From contig CALVYO010000030.1 of the NCBI GenBank assembly GCA_944372275.1, forward strand, positions 1 to 12,746: DNA of 12,746 nucleotides, given 5' to 3'. Below are positions 1 through 6,522 of this stretch, one piece after another. A program made the translations under genes and the position numbers. Every line of letters starts with the position of its first letter. The stretch's first letter is position 1. The notes below the pieces were generated by a model that saw only the letters and a list, made by a program, of their open reading frames with translations, was not told where the DNA came from and searched no databases. This DNA comes from an uncultured Bacilli bacterium (GTDB lineage Bacteria > Bacillota_I > Bacilli_A > RF39 > UBA660).

Positions 1-2
1 TA

Positions 3-788
3 TCTAAAATATTTAAAACTAAAAAAATAGGCCATACAGGAACATTAGATCCATTAGCGACTGGTGTTTTAGTTTTAACTATAAATAAAGCAACAAAGTT
101 AAGTGAAATAATAACAAGTGAGGAAAAAATATATCAAGCAGAAGTTATTTTAGGTATTAAAACCGATACTTTAGATATAACTGGTAATATTTTAGAAAAA
201 TGTAATACAAATTATACAAAAAAAGATATTGTTAATACGTTAAACTCATTTATAGGAACATATAATCAAGAAGTACCTATTTATTCGGCAGTTAAAATAA
301 ATGGTAAAAAATTATATGAATATGCTAGAAATAATGAAGAAGTTACTTTACCCAAAAGAATGGTAACTATTAAAGAAATTAAATTAGATGAACTAAATTA
401 TATTGATAACAAAACTATATTTAAATTTACTTGTAAAGTAAGTAAAGGCACTTATATTAGAAGTTTAATTAATGATATAGCAACTAAATTAAATACAATT
501 GGAACTATGAAAAATTTAATTAGAATAGAACAAGGCAATTTTAATATTAAAGATTCTTATACTTTAGAAGATATAAAAAATAATAATTTTAAAATAATAT
601 CAATTAAAGAAGCATTAAAAGATTATTTTACTATAAAAGTAGATGAAAAATTAAAATTTAAAATAGTAAATGGGCAGGTTTTAGATGATATATATAATCA
701 AGAATATGTATTATTTATAGATGATGATGTTATTGGATTATATAAAAGAGATAAAAATAAACTAAAGCCTTATAAAATGTTTAAATAA
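3..788 (+). CDS. truB: tRNA pseudouridine(55) synthase TruB, 5'-truncated by the window edge
   Basis: The reading frame is already open at position 3 and runs 261 codons to TAA at 786-788. TruB isomerises U55 of the tRNA T-loop to pseudouridine in the cytoplasm. The visible protein starts at the family hallmark KKIGHTGTLDPLATG; the Asp encoded at 48-50 is the catalytic nucleophile. The motif VPIYSAVKINGKKLYEYAR (from about 274) and CKVSKGTYIRSLINDIA (from about 433) are further TruB signatures. About 20 N-terminal residues lie outside the window, judged by alignment from memory to Bacillus TruB. The in-frame ATG at 360 is internal and is not the start. The next gene follows after 13 nt, so the two are probably co-transcribed. 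Identification is firm; only the 5' end is missing. Confidence 0.96.
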   Translation, partial: SKIFKTKKIGHTGTLDPLATGVLVLTINKATKLSEIITSEEKIYQAEVILGIKTDTLDITGNILEKCNTNYTKKDIVNTLNSFIGTYNQEVPIYSAVKINGKKLYEYARNNEEVTLPKRMVTIKEIKLDELNYIDNKTIFKFTCKVSKGTYIRSLINDIATKLNTIGTMKNLIRIEQGNFNIKDSYTLEDIKNNNFKIISIKEALKDYFTIKVDEKLKFKIVNGQVLDDIYNQEYVLFIDDDVIGLYKRDKNKLKPYKMFK

Positions 789-801
789 AGGGAATAATAT
801 T

Positions 802-1296
802 ATGATAAGTTATATTTTAATAAAAAGTGAATTTGAACCACAGTTTTTATCATTTCAAATAGATAAAGATATTAGAACAAGTGATATTATATTTGTTTCT
901 GAAGATAATTTAATTGAATATATTGCTAACAAAAATATAATATTTATTGGATTTTCAAAAATTGAAATAGCAAGTATTATAAAAGATTCAATTAAATATT
1001 GTAGAAAAAAGCAAAATTATCAAACAGGATTCCTTAAAAAAAGTTACAATTTTAATTTTAAAGAAATAATGAAAAATAACAATATTTGTTTATTTATGCA
1101 AAAAAATAATGTTATTAAAATCTTTTGTATAGAAAATGGAATTGTGGTTTATGAAAATATTATTACAAATTTTGATGATTTAAACGATATTTGTTTTGAT
1201 AAGTATAATATTATTTTTAAAGGATTATCCAAAGTTCAAATTGCATCATTAAAATTATTTATAAATAGTAAAAAAAGTTATACAAAAAGAATATAG
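802..1296 (+). CDS. Unrecognised 164-aa protein with an internal duplication, between truB and rpsO
   Basis: I do not recognise this protein. It starts at ATG 802 behind a weak AAAGGGA site and ends at TAG 1294-1296. No signal peptide or membrane segment is apparent; it looks like a mixed beta/alpha soluble protein rich in Lys, Ile and Asn. Residues 45-58 (NIIFIGFSKIEIAS) are repeated as residues 136-149 (NIIFKGLSKVQIAS). The similarity extends upstream (DNL at 35-37 against DDL at 125-127) with a one-residue gap, so the protein looks like two copies of a roughly 70-residue unit joined by a basic linker. In Bacillus-type genomes this slot (truB-X-rpsO-pnp) holds ribF, the riboflavin kinase/FAD synthetase. 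None of the RibF nucleotidyl-transferase motifs are present, so it is not a functional RibF. Codon use matches its neighbours. Confidence 0.8.
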   Translation: MISYILIKSEFEPQFLSFQIDKDIRTSDIIFVSEDNLIEYIANKNIIFIGFSKIEIASIIKDSIKYCRKKQNYQTGFLKKSYNFNFKEIMKNNNICLFMQKNNVIKIFCIENGIVVYENIITNFDDLNDICFDKYNIIFKGLSKVQIASLKLFINSKKSYTKRI

Positions 1297-1328
1297 TAAA
1301 ATAATATATTAAAAATTTACTTAAACTA

Positions 1329-1357
1329 TTTACTTTTTATAAAATATAGTGTATTAT
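1329..1357 (+). promoter_or_regulatory. Predicted sigma-A promoter for rpsO
   Basis: TTTACT (1329-1334) and TATTAT (1352-1357) are separated by exactly 17 nt, with TG directly before the -10. The predicted start is near 1364, giving a leader of about 78 nt ahead of rpsO. The bases around the -10 (TAGTGTATTAT) resemble those of the promoters at 5201 and 8827. Confidence 0.6.
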
Positions 1358-1370
1358 TAAATAGTACTTA

Positions 1371-1441
1371 TTTCTAGGAATTGATTCTTCTCCGGATTAT
1401 TTCTTGGATATAAGCAAATATAAAAGAAAGGAGAATTATAA
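1371..1441 (+). promoter_or_regulatory. Structured rpsO leader; candidate S15 autoregulatory RNA
   Basis: The leader can fold into one long hairpin. U1373-A1380 pairs with U1401-A1408 (8 bp including two G-U wobbles). A U-U mismatch follows, then UGAUUC (1382-1387) pairs with GGAUUA (1394-1399). The apical loop UUCUCC (1388-1393) is perfectly complementary to GGAGAA (1430-1435), which is the rpsO Shine-Dalgarno. Within the lower stem the adjacent pairs G1377-U1404 and G1378-C1403 form the G-U/G-C step known as an S15 recognition element. S15 autoregulation through 5' leader RNAs is established in several bacteria; that this hairpin is such an element is inference from base pairing by eye. Confidence 0.6.
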
Positions 1442-1711
1442 ATGGCTTTAACAAAAGAAAGAAAAGCAGAATTAGTTAAAAAGTTTGGTAAAAATGATCA
1501 AGATACTGGTAGTATTGAAGTTCAAATTGCTATTTTAACTGATGAAATAAATACTTTGACTGCTCATTTAAAAGAACATACTCACGATTTTCATTCAAGA
1601 CGTGGTTTACTAAAAAAAGTTGGTCAAAGAAGAAGTTTATTAAATTACTTATTAAAACACGATGTTACAAGATACAGAAAAGTAATTAAAGAATTAAATT
1701 TAAGAAAGTAG
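1442..1711 (+). CDS. rpsO: 30S ribosomal protein S15
   Basis: An 89-residue protein of the standard S15 length. S15 binds the 16S rRNA central domain early in 30S assembly. Diagnostic stretches are TGSIEVQIAILTDEI (about 22-36), HTHDFHSRRGLLKKVGQRR (about 46-64) and LLNYLLKHDVTRYRKVIKEL (about 66-85). The ATG at 1442 is preceded by AAAGGAGAA (1427-1435) at good spacing. The gene has its own promoter and a structured leader. It is followed by a weak hairpin and then pnp, the usual rpsO-pnp pairing. Nothing in the protein is unusual. Confidence 0.98.
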   Translation: MALTKERKAELVKKFGKNDQDTGSIEVQIAILTDEINTLTAHLKEHTHDFHSRRGLLKKVGQRRSLLNYLLKHDVTRYRKVIKELNLRK

Positions 1712-1738
1712 GCACTCTTTTTAAGTGTCTTTTATTTT
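1711..1738 (+). terminator. Weak hairpin with T-rich tail between rpsO and pnp
   Basis: GGCACT (1711-1716) pairs with AGTGTC (1724-1729), 6 bp with one G-U and a 7-nt loop, followed by TTTTATTTT. It overlaps the rpsO stop codon. It could attenuate transcription into pnp or act as an mRNA processing site; the stem is too short to be a confident full terminator. Confidence 0.45.
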
Positions 1739-1748
1739 GGGAGGATTT

Positions 1749-3872
1749 ATGAAAAAAACATTTGAATTAGATTTTAGAGGAAGAAAAATCGTAGTTGAAA
1801 ATGGAGAACTCGCTAAACAAGCTCATGGATCTGTTTTAATTAAATATGGCGATACAGTTGTTTTATCAACGGTTGTAATGTCTAAAAATGTTAATTTATT
1901 AGCTGATTTTTTTCCTTTAATGGTTTTATATAACGAAAAATTATATTCGGTTGGTAAAATACCAGGAGGGTTTATTAAAAGAGAAGGTAGACCTACAGAA
2001 AATGCTACTTTAGCAGCAAGAATGATCGATCGCCCAATGCGACCTTTGTTTCCAGAAGATTTTAAAAATGAAGTACAAATAGTTAATACTGTTTTATCAG
2101 TTGATCAAGACAATAGTCCAGAAATAACTGCTTTATTTGGATCTTCTTTAGCAACTTGTATAAGTCAGGTACCTTTTAATGGTCCAGTGGCTGGTGTTAA
2201 AGTGGGAAGAGTAGATGGTAAATTTATAATCAATCCAACGGTTGAAGAAACGGAAAAATCAGATATAGATTTGACTGTTTCAGGTACTAAAGAAGCTATT
2301 AATATGGTTGAAGCTGGTGCTAAAGAAGTTAGTGAAGAAGATATGCTAGAAGCTTTAATGTTTGGTCACGAAGCAATTAAAGAATTGATAGCATTCCAAG
2401 AAAAGATAATAGAAGAAATTGGCATTGAAAAATACGATTATCCTAAGTTAGAAATATCACAAGAATTAACAAATGAAGTAACTGATTTAATTAAAGATGA
2501 TATTGATGCAGCATTAAGAATTAAAGATAAGTTAGAAAAATATGCTAAATTAGATGAAATAAAAGAAAATTTATTAGATAAATATACTGATGAATCATTA
2601 AAAGAAGATGAATTAAAAGAATTATTGACTAAAATTGCTAATATATTTGAAAACGTTAAGTATGAAGTATTTAGAAATATTGTTGTCAAAGAAAAAATAA
2701 GGGCTGATGGTCGAAAAATGACAGAAATTAGACCATTATCAACAGCAATTGATATTTTACCTCGAACACATGGCTCTGCTTTATTTACAAGAGGAGAGAC
2801 ACAAAGTCTATCAGTTACAACTTTAGGAGCCTTAGGCGAACATCAAATATTAGATGGACTAGGTATTGAAGATTCAAAAAGATTTATTTTGCATTATAAT
2901 TTCCCACAATTTTCAGTTGGTGAAACTGGAAGATATGGAGCACCTGGAAGAAGAGAAATTGGCCACGGAGCCTTAGGAGAAAGAGCGTTATTACAAGTAA
3001 TTCCATCAGAAGAAGAATTCCCATATACAATTAGAGTTGTATCAGAAATATTAGAATCTAATGGTAGTAGTAGTCAAGCAAGTATATGCGCAGGATGCAT
3101 GAGTTTAATGGCAGCAGGTGTACCAATTAAAGCACCAGTTGCTGGTATTGCTATGGGATTAATTACTAGTGGTGATGATTATACTATTTTAACTGATATT
3201 CAAGGATTAGAAGATCATTTAGGAGATATGGATTTTAAAGTTGCGGGGACTAAAAATGGTATTTGTGCCTTACAAATGGACATTAAAATTAAAGGTATTA
3301 CTAAACAAATTTTAAAAGAAGCTTTAGAACAAGCACATAAAGCTAGGTTAGAAATATTAAAAGTTATAACTAAACAAATTAAAGAACCACGTAAAGAAGT
3401 AAGTAAATATGCACCAAAGATGATGACATTTACGATTGATCCTAATAAAATTAAAGATGTTATTGGTAAAGGTGGCGAAATGATTACTAAGATTATTTTA
3501 GAGGCTAGTAATGTAAAGGCTGTCACTGACATTAATGCCGTTAAAGTTGATTTAGAAGATGATGGAAGAGTTATAATTTATCATACAGATAAAGATATAA
3601 TTGAAAAAACTGCTAATATGATAAAAGAGGTCGTTAAAGAAGTTGAAACTGGTAAAATTTATACTGGTAAAGTTGTCAAAGTAGAAGATTTTGGTTGTTT
3701 CGTCGAATTATGGCCAGGTGTTGAAGGGTTAGTTCATGTATCACATTTGGCTAAAGAAAGAGTTGAAAAACCAAGTGATATAGTAAAAGTTGGAGATGAA
3801 ATAATTGTTAAAGCATTAGGGTACGATAAAAAAGGAAGACTAAATTTGTCACGTAAAGAAGCATTAAAATAG
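1749..3872 (+). CDS. pnp: Polyribonucleotide nucleotidyltransferase (PNPase)
   Basis: A 707-residue protein of normal family length. PNPase degrades RNA 3'-to-5' by phosphorolysis and can add tails; it works as a trimer in the cytoplasm. The order is a first RNase PH-like domain (about 1-215, RNA-binding loop around FIKREGRP at 75-82), an all-alpha linker domain (about 230-310), the catalytic second RNase PH-like domain (about 315-545), a KH domain with GKGG at 573-576, and an S1 domain (about 636-703). Active-site features are SSS at 440-442 (phosphate) and D489 and D495 in GLEDHLGDMDF (metal). The start is ATG 1749 behind GGGAGG (1739-1744). An upstream in-frame GTG at 1725 lies in the preceding hairpin and is rejected. 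The next gene begins 11 nt after the stop. Confidence 0.98.
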   Translation: MKKTFELDFRGRKIVVENGELAKQAHGSVLIKYGDTVVLSTVVMSKNVNLLADFFPLMVLYNEKLYSVGKIPGGFIKREGRPTENATLAARMIDRPMRPLFPEDFKNEVQIVNTVLSVDQDNSPEITALFGSSLATCISQVPFNGPVAGVKVGRVDGKFIINPTVEETEKSDIDLTVSGTKEAINMVEAGAKEVSEEDMLEALMFGHEAIKELIAFQEKIIEEIGIEKYDYPKLEISQELTNEVTDLIKDDIDAALRIKDKLEKYAKLDEIKENLLDKYTDESLKEDELKELLTKIANIFENVKYEVFRNIVVKEKIRADGRKMTEIRPLSTAIDILPRTHGSALFTRGETQSLSVTTLGALGEHQILDGLGIEDSKRFILHYNFPQFSVGETGRYGAPGRREIGHGALGERALLQVIPSEEEFPYTIRVVSEILESNGSSSQASICAGCMSLMAAGVPIKAPVAGIAMGLITSGDDYTILTDIQGLEDHLGDMDFKVAGTKNGICALQMDIKIKGITKQILKEALEQAHKARLEILKVITKQIKEPRKEVSKYAPKMMTFTIDPNKIKDVIGKGGEMITKIILEASNVKAVTDINAVKVDLEDDGRVIIYHTDKDIIEKTANMIKEVVKEVETGKIYTGKVVKVEDFGCFVELWPGVEGLVHVSHLAKERVEKPSDIVKVGDEIIVKALGYDKKGRLNLSRKEALK

Positions 3873-3883
3873 GAGTGAGATGT

Positions 3884-4711
3884 ATGGTTAATTTTTATGA
3901 TTTCAATCAAGAAATAAGAAATTTATTAGAAACGATGTATAACCATAAAGTTGGGTTATATGAAAATTTAGAACAAATCAAATTAGAAAATTATTCTTTA
4001 TATCAAAATATTTTAGGACTAATTTTTTTAGATAGTTATAGAATTTTAAAGGATAAAGAAAAATACGATAATTTAACAGTTAAAGAAATAGAATTAGTAT
4101 CTATTTTGAATGAAATTGAAGATATCGATGATTTATTAATTTTTATAAATGAAAATCCAAGTTATTTATCTTCTTTTATTATTGGAACAGTTAAATTTAA
4201 TAAATTAAACATAAAAGGAAAGGCAACGCTTTTATTAACAACATCAGATGAATATGCTTTAAAATTCAATAAATTTTATCTGTTTGAAAAATACAATATG
4301 TTTAGAGAAAGAACAGTAGAAGAAATATTACATAATTCGAATAATAAAAAAGATCAAAATAAAGTTGATGATTTGATAAATTTATTAGATGTGTTATTTA
4401 TTGGGAATATACATTCTTTTTCTAAATTAATGTTAGAAATTTTACAAGTTTTTTATAAATGGAAGAAAATACTTCAATTAAAAAAACCAGAGTTAACGTT
4501 TGGAATTGATGATAGTATTATTGAAATTGTGGAAATTAACCCGCAAGATAAAATATTATACACTTTGTCTTGCGATCCTAATTTAATAGAAATAATAGTA
4601 ACAGATTTTTTTGAATATAATTCATTTGATGAAGAAATAAAAAATGAAATTGAAGAAGCATATAATAAACTTATCTCCAACGATATTAAGATAAAATTAA
4701 AAGAAGTATAA
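3884..4711 (+). CDS. Unrecognised 275-aa protein downstream of pnp
   Basis: I do not recognise this protein. ATG 3884 sits behind AGGAG (3871-3875), which overlaps the pnp stop, so it is probably translated from the pnp transcript. An in-frame GTG at 3875 lies within that SD and is a less likely start. The protein lacks a signal peptide and transmembrane segments. It looks largely alpha-helical and acidic, with many Asn, Ile, Leu and Lys, and has no metal- or nucleotide-binding motif I can identify. The C-terminal 50 residues are strongly charged (DEEIKNEIEEAYNKL). The stop codon (4709-4711) directly abuts the last codon of the convergent HIT gene. The gene is long, intact and has neighbour-like codon use, so it is real, but its function is unknown. 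Confidence 0.82.
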   Translation: MVNFYDFNQEIRNLLETMYNHKVGLYENLEQIKLENYSLYQNILGLIFLDSYRILKDKEKYDNLTVKEIELVSILNEIEDIDDLLIFINENPSYLSSFIIGTVKFNKLNIKGKATLLLTTSDEYALKFNKFYLFEKYNMFRERTVEEILHNSNNKKDQNKVDDLINLLDVLFIGNIHSFSKLMLEILQVFYKWKKILQLKKPELTFGIDDSIIEIVEINPQDKILYTLSCDPNLIEIIVTDFFEYNSFDEEIKNEIEEAYNKLISNDIKIKLKEV

Positions 4712-4737
4712 TTATTTTAATAAATTATATACTTCTT
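4701..4737. terminator. Bidirectional terminator inside the convergent gene ends
   Basis: AAGAAGTATA (4701-4710) and TATACTTCTT (4728-4737) form a perfect 10-bp stem, and 4 bp inside the 17-nt loop could pair further. T-rich DNA follows on both strands (+ strand TTTTATCTTTTTT from about 4744; - strand TTTTAATTTTA). Each arm codes for the C-terminus of one gene. Confidence 0.6.
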
Positions 4738-5071
4738 CTAAAGTTTTATCTTTTTTATTTTGATAAAAAGGAATTAAATGTAAATGAAAATGTTTTACTT
4801 CTTGAATTAAACCATTGTTTTGAGTTAAAGCTAATCCATCACATTTTAATATTTCAGTAATTTTTATTTTCAACGTTTTAGCTACTTTCATTATATGTGT
4901 TAAAGTATCGATATCGATATCATCTAAATCTAAATAATGTTTTTTCGGAATTATCAATGTATGACCAGCACTTTTCGGATTTATATCTAAAAAAGCAAAT
5001 ACAATATCATCTTCATATATTTTATATGAATTTATTTCTCCATTTCCGATTTTACAAAATAAACAATCCAT
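4712..5071 (-). CDS. HIT-family nucleotide hydrolase/transferase
   Basis: A 119-residue protein of normal HIT length. The family hydrolyses purine nucleoside phosphoramidates or related nucleotides through a histidine-triad active site. The C-terminal motif KHFHLHLIPFY gives H94, H96 and H98; H96, the middle one, would be the nucleophile in the HxHxHxx pattern. The N-terminus MDCLFCKIGNGEINSYKIYED with C3 and C6 is typical of bacterial HIT proteins, and NPKSAGHTLIIPKKHY (31-46) is the conserved core. The usual AGQ ahead of the triad is replaced by LIQ, a mild deviation. ATG (5071-5069) is preceded by GGAGGT. It is transcribed alone, convergent with the 275-aa gene and divergent from the cysteine desulfurase. 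The cellular substrate cannot be told from sequence. Confidence 0.93.
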   Translation of the reverse strand: MDCLFCKIGNGEINSYKIYEDDIVFAFLDINPKSAGHTLIIPKKHYLDLDDIDIDTLTHIMKVAKTLKIKITEILKCDGLALTQNNGLIQEVKHFHLHLIPFYQNKKDKTLEEVYNLLK

Positions 5072-5089
5072 ACTATTACCTCCAATATA

Positions 5090-5095
5090 ATTATA
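5090..5095 (-). promoter_or_regulatory. Extended -10 element of the HIT gene
   Basis: On the - strand TGATATAAT follows a run of eight T, and TATAAT lies 6 nt before the GGAGGT ribosome site. TGn directly before TATAAT is an extended -10. No convincing -35 is seen. The 16-mer TTTTTTTTGATATAAT is identical to the one before the BI-1-like gene. Confidence 0.45.
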
Positions 5096-5097
5096 TC

Positions 5098-5124
5098 AAA
5101 AAAAATCTAGTTTATCTAGATTTT
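5098..5124 (-). terminator. Intrinsic-terminator-like hairpin upstream of the HIT gene
   Basis: AAAATCTAG (5102-5110) and CTAGATTTT (5116-5124) form a perfect 9-bp inverted repeat with a 5-nt loop. Read on the - strand the stem runs into T8. No - strand gene lies upstream in the window, so it would act either as a barrier to antisense transcription or as a leader attenuator. On the + strand it ends in only four T, all within the stem. Confidence 0.5.
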
Positions 5125-5126
5125 GT

Positions 5127-5144
5127 GAATATCTGCGAATATTC
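5127..5144. repeat. Palindrome in the divergent intergenic region (possible operator)
   Basis: GAATAT (5127-5132) and ATATTC (5139-5144) flank CTGCGA. The 18-bp dyad lies between the divergent HIT and cysteine desulfurase genes. It is a possible regulator-binding site, but no family is recognised and chance is possible in such AT-rich DNA. Confidence 0.25.
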
Positions 5145-5175
5145 TATATTAATAATGTTAAATTAAATAAAAAAA

Positions 5176-5206
5176 TATACAAATTATTTTAATTTTAGTG
5201 TATAAT
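5176..5206 (+). promoter_or_regulatory. Predicted promoter of the cysteine desulfurase gene
   Basis: TATAAT at 5201-5206 is preceded by TTTTAGTG; the 14-mer TTTTAGTGTATAAT is identical at the response-regulator promoter. A weak -35 (TATACA, 5176-5181) stands 19 nt upstream. The predicted start near 5213 leaves a leader of about 78 nt. Confidence 0.5.
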
Positions 5207-5212
5207 TAAATT

Positions 5213-5290
5213 GTATTTTTGGGTTGTTTGTTATGCGAATAAACTAATATGCTGAATAAAATGTTATTGACATAACTTAGGAGGTGAAAT
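5213..5290 (+). promoter_or_regulatory. Structured 5' leader of the cysteine desulfurase gene
   Basis: Two hairpins can form: GUUUGUU (5226-5232) with AAUAAAC (5238-5244), 7 bp with one G-U, and GUUAU (5263-5267) with AUAAC (5272-5276), 5 bp. A competing pairing of GUUAUG (5230-5235) with CAUAAC (5271-5276) would exclude both. A near-direct repeat TATGC(T)GAATAAA occurs at 5232 and 5248. The SD AGGAGG is at 5279-5284. No known riboswitch class is recognised. Confidence 0.3.
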
Positions 5291-6481
5291 ATGAATCGTG
5301 ATAATTTTAATATTTTAAATAAAAATATAATTTATTTTGACAATGGCGCTACATCATTAAAACCAAAATGTCTAGCAGATAGTATTTCCGATTATTACAA
5401 CAATTATAGTGCGAATGCTCATCGTGGGGATTATGATTTATCTTTAAAAGTAGATAGTAAATATGAAGAAACTAGAACATTAGTCAAAGATTTTATCAAC
5501 GCTAAAAAAAATAAAGAGATAATTTTTACAAGTGGCGCAACAGATTCGTTAAATAAAATAATATTTGGTTATTTTAAAAATTATTTAACTAAAGATGATG
5601 AAGTTTTAATTACTAAAAGTGAACACGCATCTAATGTCTTACCTTGGTTTGAACTACAAGATAACATTAAAATAAAAGTAAAATATATTCCTTTAAATAA
5701 TTTAGAAGTTACTTTAGATAATGTTAAAAATAGTATTACTGATAAAACAAAAGTAATTAGTATTGCTCATATTACCAATGTAGTAGGGGACATTAGACCA
5801 ATCAAAGAAATAATAAAATATGCGCATAGTAAAAATATTTTAGTCATAATTGATGGCGCTCAAAGTGTTGCTCATAGTAAAATTGATGTTCAAGACTTAG
5901 ATATTGACTTTTTAGCCTTTTCAGCGCATAAAATGTTGGGGCCTACTGGAGTTGGCGTATTATATGGTAAAGAAGAATTATTAAATAACATAAAACCAAT
6001 TATTTTTGGGGGAGGAATGAATGCTAGTTTTCAATTTGATGGAACTAGAATATATAGTGAATTACCTTTTTTATTAGAAGCAGGAACACCTAATATAGCA
6101 GGAGTTATCGGTTTTGGTGAAGCAATTAAATACTTAAACAAAATAGGAATGGATAATATTGCTAATTATGAAAAAGAATTAAAAAAATATGCAATTAATA
6201 GATTAAAAGAAGTTAAAGATATAATTATTTATAACGAAAATAGTGAATCAGGTATTATTACATTTAATATTAAAGACATTTTTGCCCAAGATCTTGCTAT
6301 TTACTTAAATAAGTATAATATTTGTGTAAGGGCTGGTAATCACTGTGCTAAAATATTAAAAGATGATTTAGGCATTAAAAATACTTGTAGGATAAGTTTA
6401 TACTTTTATAATACTAAAGAAGAAATTGATTATTTAGTAAAAGTTTTAAATAATAAAAATATTAAGGACGAAATTATCTAG
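5291..6481 (+). CDS. Class-V PLP-dependent cysteine desulfurase (SufS/Csd type)
   Basis: A 396-residue group-II cysteine desulfurase. It removes sulfur from L-cysteine as an enzyme persulfide and supplies it for Fe-S clusters or thio-cofactors in the cytoplasm. Visible residues: YFDNGATSLKP at 15-25, SEHASN with H112 (stacks on PLP), IDGAQS with D188 and Q191, the PLP lysine K214 in SAHKMLGPTG, and the persulfide cysteine C352 in VRAGNHCAK, which matches the RxGHHCA loop of SufS. ATG 5291 has a strong AGGAGGTGA site. No sufC, sufB, sufD or sufU neighbour is present here: it has its own promoter and its own terminator, so it appears monocistronic. Which sulfur pathway it serves cannot be decided from the window. 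Confidence 0.92.
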   Translation: MNRDNFNILNKNIIYFDNGATSLKPKCLADSISDYYNNYSANAHRGDYDLSLKVDSKYEETRTLVKDFINAKKNKEIIFTSGATDSLNKIIFGYFKNYLTKDDEVLITKSEHASNVLPWFELQDNIKIKVKYIPLNNLEVTLDNVKNSITDKTKVISIAHITNVVGDIRPIKEIIKYAHSKNILVIIDGAQSVAHSKIDVQDLDIDFLAFSAHKMLGPTGVGVLYGKEELLNNIKPIIFGGGMNASFQFDGTRIYSELPFLLEAGTPNIAGVIGFGEAIKYLNKIGMDNIANYEKELKKYAINRLKEVKDIIIYNENSESGIITFNIKDIFAQDLAIYLNKYNICVRAGNHCAKILKDDLGIKNTCRISLYFYNTKEEIDYLVKVLNNKNIKDEII

Positions 6482-6499
6482 AAAATTTTGTCTTTTTTT
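6467..6499 (+). terminator. Intrinsic terminator after the cysteine desulfurase gene
   Basis: GACGAAATT (6467-6475) pairs with AATTTTGTC (6484-6492), 9 bp with one G-U and an 8-nt loop, followed by T7 (6493-6499). The TAG stop codon lies in the loop, so the stem includes the last codons of the gene. Confidence 0.82.
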
Positions 6500-6501
6500 G
6501 T

Positions 6502-6507
6502 TATAAT
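6502..6507 (+). promoter_or_regulatory. Extended -10 for the apbE gene
   Basis: TGTTATAAT follows the T-run of the preceding terminator, and TATAAT ends 5 nt before the GGTGA ribosome site. No -35 is evident. If used, the mRNA would begin almost at the SD. Confidence 0.4.
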
Positions 6508-6522
6508 TAAATGGTGATGATT

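Noticed and set aside
1725..1748. Upstream GTG start for pnp adding eight residues
   Set aside because: The GTG lies in the hairpin after rpsO with no SD; ATG 1749 has GGGAGG and matches the family N-terminus.
2438..2689. 83-codon open frame on the - strand inside pnp
   Set aside because: It is antisense to a firmly identified gene, Ser/Asn-rich as expected for a reversed AT-rich frame, and has no SD or family resemblance.
3215..3532. 105-codon open frame on the - strand inside pnp
   Set aside because: It mirrors the catalytic, KH-encoding part of pnp; hydrophobicity arises from complementing Lys/Asp/Glu codons. No ribosome site supports it.
4474..4680. 68-codon open frame on the - strand inside the 275-aa gene
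   Set aside because: Shadow frame; it would also have to be read past the convergent HIT gene, and it lacks a promoter or SD.
4897..5166. 89-codon open frame on the + strand over the start of the HIT gene
   Set aside because: It is antisense to the conserved N-terminal half of the HIT protein and crosses the hairpin; no SD.
5267..5272. TTGACA in the cysteine desulfurase leader
   Set aside because: No -10 can fit 17 nt downstream before the start codon, so it is not a usable promoter for this gene.
5213..5290. preQ1 or T-box element before the cysteine desulfurase gene
   Set aside because: Neither the T-box bulge sequence nor a convincing preQ1 stem plus A-rich tail pairing could be laid out on the leader.
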